Assembly: GCA_020350905.1 (NCBI GenBank)
Contig: CP070843.1
Span: 704,053 to 710,479, forward strand
Direction of reading: 5' to 3'
Source: Deltaproteobacteria bacterium
Lineage (GTDB): Bacteria; Desulfobacterota; Syntrophobacteria; BM002
DNA length: 6,427 bases
Position numbers and translations under genes: made by a program. The notes below the pieces were generated by a model that was not told the origin of the DNA, did not search any database, and saw nothing but the letters and a program-made list of their open reading frames with translations. Positions 5,247 through 6,427 of this stretch are shown here, one piece after another. How positions within the stretch are numbered: position 1 is the stretch's first letter; the number at the start of each line of letters is the position of its first letter.

Positions 5247-6427
5247 TCACTCCTCCGCAAAATCCAAGCGCTTGCTCCGGCTCGGATGCCGCAACTTAGT
5301 CAGGGCCTTGGCCTGAATCTGGCGAATGCGTTCACGCGTCAGACCAAACTCCTCCCCCACCTCCCGAAGGGTGTGTTCTGTCTCCTCCCCAATTCCGAAG
5401 CGCCTCCGCAGGACTTTCTCCTCACGAGGGGTGAGAGTTGCCAGAATTTTCTGGATCTTTTCCACCATGTTCCCACGAATCACAGCCTCTTCCGGAGAGA
5501 GAGCTTTTTTATCTTCGATGAGGTCTTCCAACTGGGAGTCCCCATCACCGATAGGGGTCTCCAGTGAGATGGTTCGACTCCTTCTGGCAATTCCAAATGC
5601 GTTCCCCACCTTCTCGAGGGGGAACTCTATTTTCTCGGCGATCTCTTCAGACGTTGGCTTCCCCCCGGTCTTCCGGCTTAGCTCGTGAGAAGTCCGGGTT
5701 ACTTTGCTAATCCTCTCAATCATGTGAACGGGCACCCGGATCGTTCGGGCTTGATCCTGAATGGCTCGGATGACTGCCTGCCGAATCCACCAACTGGCGT
5801 AGGTGCTGAACTTGAATCCCCTATGGTAGTCGAACTTATCAACAGCCCTCATGAGGCCACAATTCCCCTCCTGAACCAGGTCGATGAACTGAACTCCCCG
5901 ACCTGTGTGTTTTCTGGCTATGTGGATTACCAACCGTAGGTTCGCTTCTATCAATTGCGTTTTGGCAGCGTTCACCTCAGCATGAGCTTCAAGAAGCTTT
6001 TCCAAGTCATCCTTGAACTGATACTTTCCTGCGTGATGTGAAAGGCCCGATTCCTTTTCACACTCTCGAAAGGCGTTCTCTGTCCGCTCGATTTGACTTA
6101 CATAATTTTTCAACTTTTGAATAATATGAGCTACCTGGTGATCTTTGAGATTGAGCTCTCGGAGGATCTCCCGCAATTGCCGGCCGGTCTCCTCCTCCCT
6201 ATCTACAAGATCAGAGTTCCAGCAACATTTTTTGGCAATATGATTGATCCTCTCACAAAGCTGGAGCACTTTGTGCTGCTCTTTGTAATGGATCACCTCC
6301 TGAATAATCATGGGATAACGATGCACCAGCATGGCGACCTTGTTCCTACCAACTTCGATGCGCTTGGCAATGTCGATCTCTTCCTCTCGAGTCAGAAGTG
6401 CTACCGCTGCCATTTCCCTGAAGTAAA
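5247..6427 (-). CDS. RNA polymerase sigma-70 family factor, RpoD/SigA type (5' end outside window)
   Basis: This factor directs RNA polymerase to -10/-35 promoters. The end of region 1.2 (YFREMAAVALLTREEE) is followed by a short helical non-conserved region. Region 2 spans about 5745-5970 and includes LRLVIHIARKHTGRG, DLVQEGNCGLM and FSTYASWWIRQAVIRAI. Region 3 then carries SLETPIGDGDSQLEDLIED, and region 4 carries LTPREEKVLRRRFGIGEE and the helix-turn-helix TRERIRQIQAKALTKLRHPS. The frame stays open through the right edge: codons before the ATG at 6413 read Y-F-R-E, matching the M-Y-L-R-E that precedes this point in RpoD proteins. The ATG is therefore an internal methionine and the true start lies outside. 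Without the N terminus, the housekeeping sigma (group 1) cannot be told from a close group 2 paralogue; several substitutions in otherwise near-invariant positions hint at the latter. Its TGA overlaps a GTG (GTGA) in the frame of the next gene. Confidence 0.93.
   Translation of the reverse strand, partial: YFREMAAVALLTREEEIDIAKRIEVGRNKVAMLVHRYPMIIQEVIHYKEQHKVLQLCERINHIAKKCCWNSDLVDREEETGRQLREILRELNLKDHQVAHIIQKLKNYVSQIERTENAFRECEKESGLSHHAGKYQFKDDLEKLLEAHAEVNAAKTQLIEANLRLVIHIARKHTGRGVQFIDLVQEGNCGLMRAVDKFDYHRGFKFSTYASWWIRQAVIRAIQDQARTIRVPVHMIERISKVTRTSHELSRKTGGKPTSEEIAEKIEFPLEKVGNAFGIARRSRTISLETPIGDGDSQLEDLIEDKKALSPEEAVIRGNMVEKIQKILATLTPREEKVLRRRFGIGEETEHTLREVGEEFGLTRERIRQIQAKALTKLRHPSRSKRLDFAEE

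Noticed and set aside
5326..5688. Plus-strand frames opposite the sigma factor
   Set aside because: Arg/Ser/Pro-rich products typical of the antisense of a conserved gene; no ribosome binding site or motif.

Overview
The window is a compact bacterial stretch of six protein genes, all on the minus strand, so transcription runs from right to left. Coding content and weak-to-good Shine-Dalgarno sites are typical of a Gram-negative-type environmental bacterium. The RpoD-like sigma factor resembles those of Desulfobacterota and related lineages, but taxonomy cannot be fixed from the sequence and that placement is a guess. No rRNA, tRNA, insertion sequence, CRISPR array or phage gene was found.

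Layout in transcription order: (1) a sigma-70 family factor (RpoD/SigA type), cut at the right edge of the window, with its real start outside; (2) a calcineurin-like metallophosphoesterase starting 86 bp after the sigma stop; (3) a roughly 200 bp gap holding a short reading frame that may be the decayed end of a gene; (4) a FAD-dependent desaturase/amine-oxidase-fold enzyme carrying an inserted CxxC...CxxC zinc-ribbon-like element; (5) a diacylglycerol-kinase-family lipid kinase; (6) a small SMR-family transporter of the SugE/Gdx (guanidinium exporter) subtype; (7) a 166 bp gap with an inverted repeat; (8) the first 142 residues of a PLP-dependent class V aminotransferase / cysteine-desulfurase-fold enzyme, cut at the left edge.

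How the genes relate: the lipid kinase, the lipid- or isoprenoid-type FAD enzyme and the LpxH-like phosphoesterase could all act on membrane lipids, but this is inference from fold families and co-orientation. Gaps of 65 to 204 bp between genes mean a single operon is not demonstrated. No clear rho-independent terminator or strong sigma-70 promoter was seen in any gap. G+C changes visibly along the window: the FAD enzyme gene is AT-rich beside the GC-richer lipid kinase and sigma genes, suggesting different histories.

The points most worth a second look are the zinc-ribbon-like insertion and altered C-terminal FAD motif of the FAD enzyme, the isoleucine that the sigma factor carries at the position equivalent to E. 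coli sigma-70 T440 (a -12 promoter contact), and the possible gene remnant upstream of the FAD enzyme. I did not find convincing evidence for a wholly new multi-gene system.
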